Below are positions 63,039 to 64,000 of a stretch of 64,000 nucleotides of DNA, in pieces. Positions within the stretch are counted from its first letter, which is position 1, and every line of letters starts with the position of its first letter. A program made the translations under genes and the position numbers. The notes beneath the pieces were generated by a model. The model ran no database searches. It was not told the DNA's origin and was given only the letters and a program-made list of their open reading frames with translations. Origin of the DNA: Flavobacteriaceae bacterium (lineage in GTDB: Bacteria > Bacteroidota > Bacteroidia > Flavobacteriales > Flavobacteriaceae). The stretch is taken from assembly GCA_018657955.1 (NCBI GenBank), contig JABHWD010000020.1:194891-258890 (forward strand), written 5' to 3'.

Positions 63039-63446
63039 ATGAAATATTCAAACTTATTATGCTTTATATTGATTATTAGTCTTACTCTTTCTGTAAGCTG
63101 TCAACAAAAGAATAATGTCAAAACTGTTTCCGTTAACCATGAAAGCTCAATTGTTAATCCTGAAATATCATTTGGTGTTAGAGGAAATTGTGGTATGTGT
63201 AAATCTACAATTGAAAAGGCTGCATTATCTATTGATGGAGTAGAGGAGGCTTCTTGGAGTAAAGAGTTAAAAATTCTAGACATTAAAACAAAATCTAATT
63301 TAGATTCAATTACAGTTAAAATTCATCAAGCTGTAGCAGATTCTGGATACGACACTGAATTAATTTCTGCAATGGAGGAAAACTATAACAATTTGCCTGG
63401 ATGTTGTCAATATAATAGAGAAATGGCAATAACAATCAATAATTAA
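63039..63446 (+). CDS. Heavy-metal-associated (HMA) domain lipoprotein
   Basis: Lipobox LSVSC; GNCGMCKSTIEKAALSIDGVEEASW; C-terminal LPGCCQY. Confidence 0.85.
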   Translation: MKYSNLLCFILIISLTLSVSCQQKNNVKTVSVNHESSIVNPEISFGVRGNCGMCKSTIEKAALSIDGVEEASWSKELKILDIKTKSNLDSITVKIHQAVADSGYDTELISAMEENYNNLPGCCQYNREMAITINN

Positions 63447-63481
63447 ATCTAGTATTTATAGATTAGTTTTCTTATATTTAA

Positions 63482-63733
63482 TTGGTGGGTTTTTCGTTTG
63501 AGATAGGAGGTATTTCATTAGGTTATGGATATCTTTATATGATCGGAGCATTAGTACATTTTATTCCCTCATTAGCAGTTTTGGTTAGAAGACTTCATGA
63601 TGTAGGTAAATCAGGCTGGTTCTATTTTATTGTGCTAATTCCATTAGTTGGGGCTATATGGTTATTAGTTTTATTCTGTACTGATGGAGATCAAGGTGAA
63701 AACAAATGGGGACCTAATCCTAAAGCGGCTTAA
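63482..63733 (+). pseudogene. DUF805 family fragment lacking the N-terminus
   Basis: VRRLHDVGKSGWFYFIVLIPLVGAIWLLVLFCTDGDQGENKWGPNPKA is the DUF805 C-terminal half; in-frame TAA sits directly upstream. Confidence 0.6.
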
Positions 63734-64000
63734 AAAGATTATTATTTTTAAAATTGCATTTCTTAGTAGTTTTTTATTAGTCATCTCATGTAAAGGGGAT
63801 ATTGTTGATATACCTCCTGGAAATGATCCTAATTTTACCATAATATCTCATTCAGATCAAGGCTTTTCAACAACAAACAGAAAAGTGTCTGTATTTGGTG
63901 TTGATATATATGCTGTTCCTGAAGTCAATGACAACAAATTACTACACGCAGCAAATGTTTTAGCTCAATTTTTAGATAATAATGAAGATGGAAATGTTGA
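63696..64000 (+). CDS. Putative lipoprotein, 3' end outside window (GTG start inferred)
   Basis: Open frame MKTNGDLILKRLKKIIIFKIAFLSSFLLVISCKGD...DIYAVPEVNDNKLLHAANVLAQFLDNNEDGNV to window edge. Confidence 0.55.
   Translation, partial: MKTNGDLILKRLKKIIIFKIAFLSSFLLVISCKGDIVDIPPGNDPNFTIISHSDQGFSTTNRKVSVFGVDIYAVPEVNDNKLLHAANVLAQFLDNNEDGNV

Overview
AT-rich, gene-dense chromosomal window from a member of the Bacteroidota, most likely a marine-type Flavobacteriia. The lineage call rests on T9SS porQ next to cmk, Bacteroidota-style TAnnTTTG -7 promoter boxes, an apparent lack of Shine-Dalgarno sequences, and typical flavobacterial neighbourhoods (clpC-gyrA, rsmD-DUF3822, lptD-amidase-mlaD-FeS-GH3-bshA). 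About 60 protein genes are recognisable, and nearly all are housekeeping or conserved. RNA genes are RNase P RNA (rnpB) and a Ser-Pro-Arg tRNA cluster. I see no prophage, IS element, CRISPR array or recognisable defence island. The strongest unexpected signal is inside dnaX: a perfect 8-bp hairpin directly followed by an A10 run at the domain III/tau boundary. Both shifted frames terminate within a few codons, so this is a candidate slippage/frameshift site making a short gamma subunit. Other points worth a second look are a NagZ-like GH3 fused to a serine beta-lactamase-like domain, a HAD-like gene wedged between two Fe-S oxidoreductase genes, dyads over promoters (pfkA/tsaD, gyrA, a helicase gene, lptD/amidase), a 21-bp in-frame tandem duplication in a TPR gene, and small gene remnants (downstream of the tRNA cluster; a 5'-truncated DUF805). 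All calls were made by eye from sequence and motifs; no database search was run.
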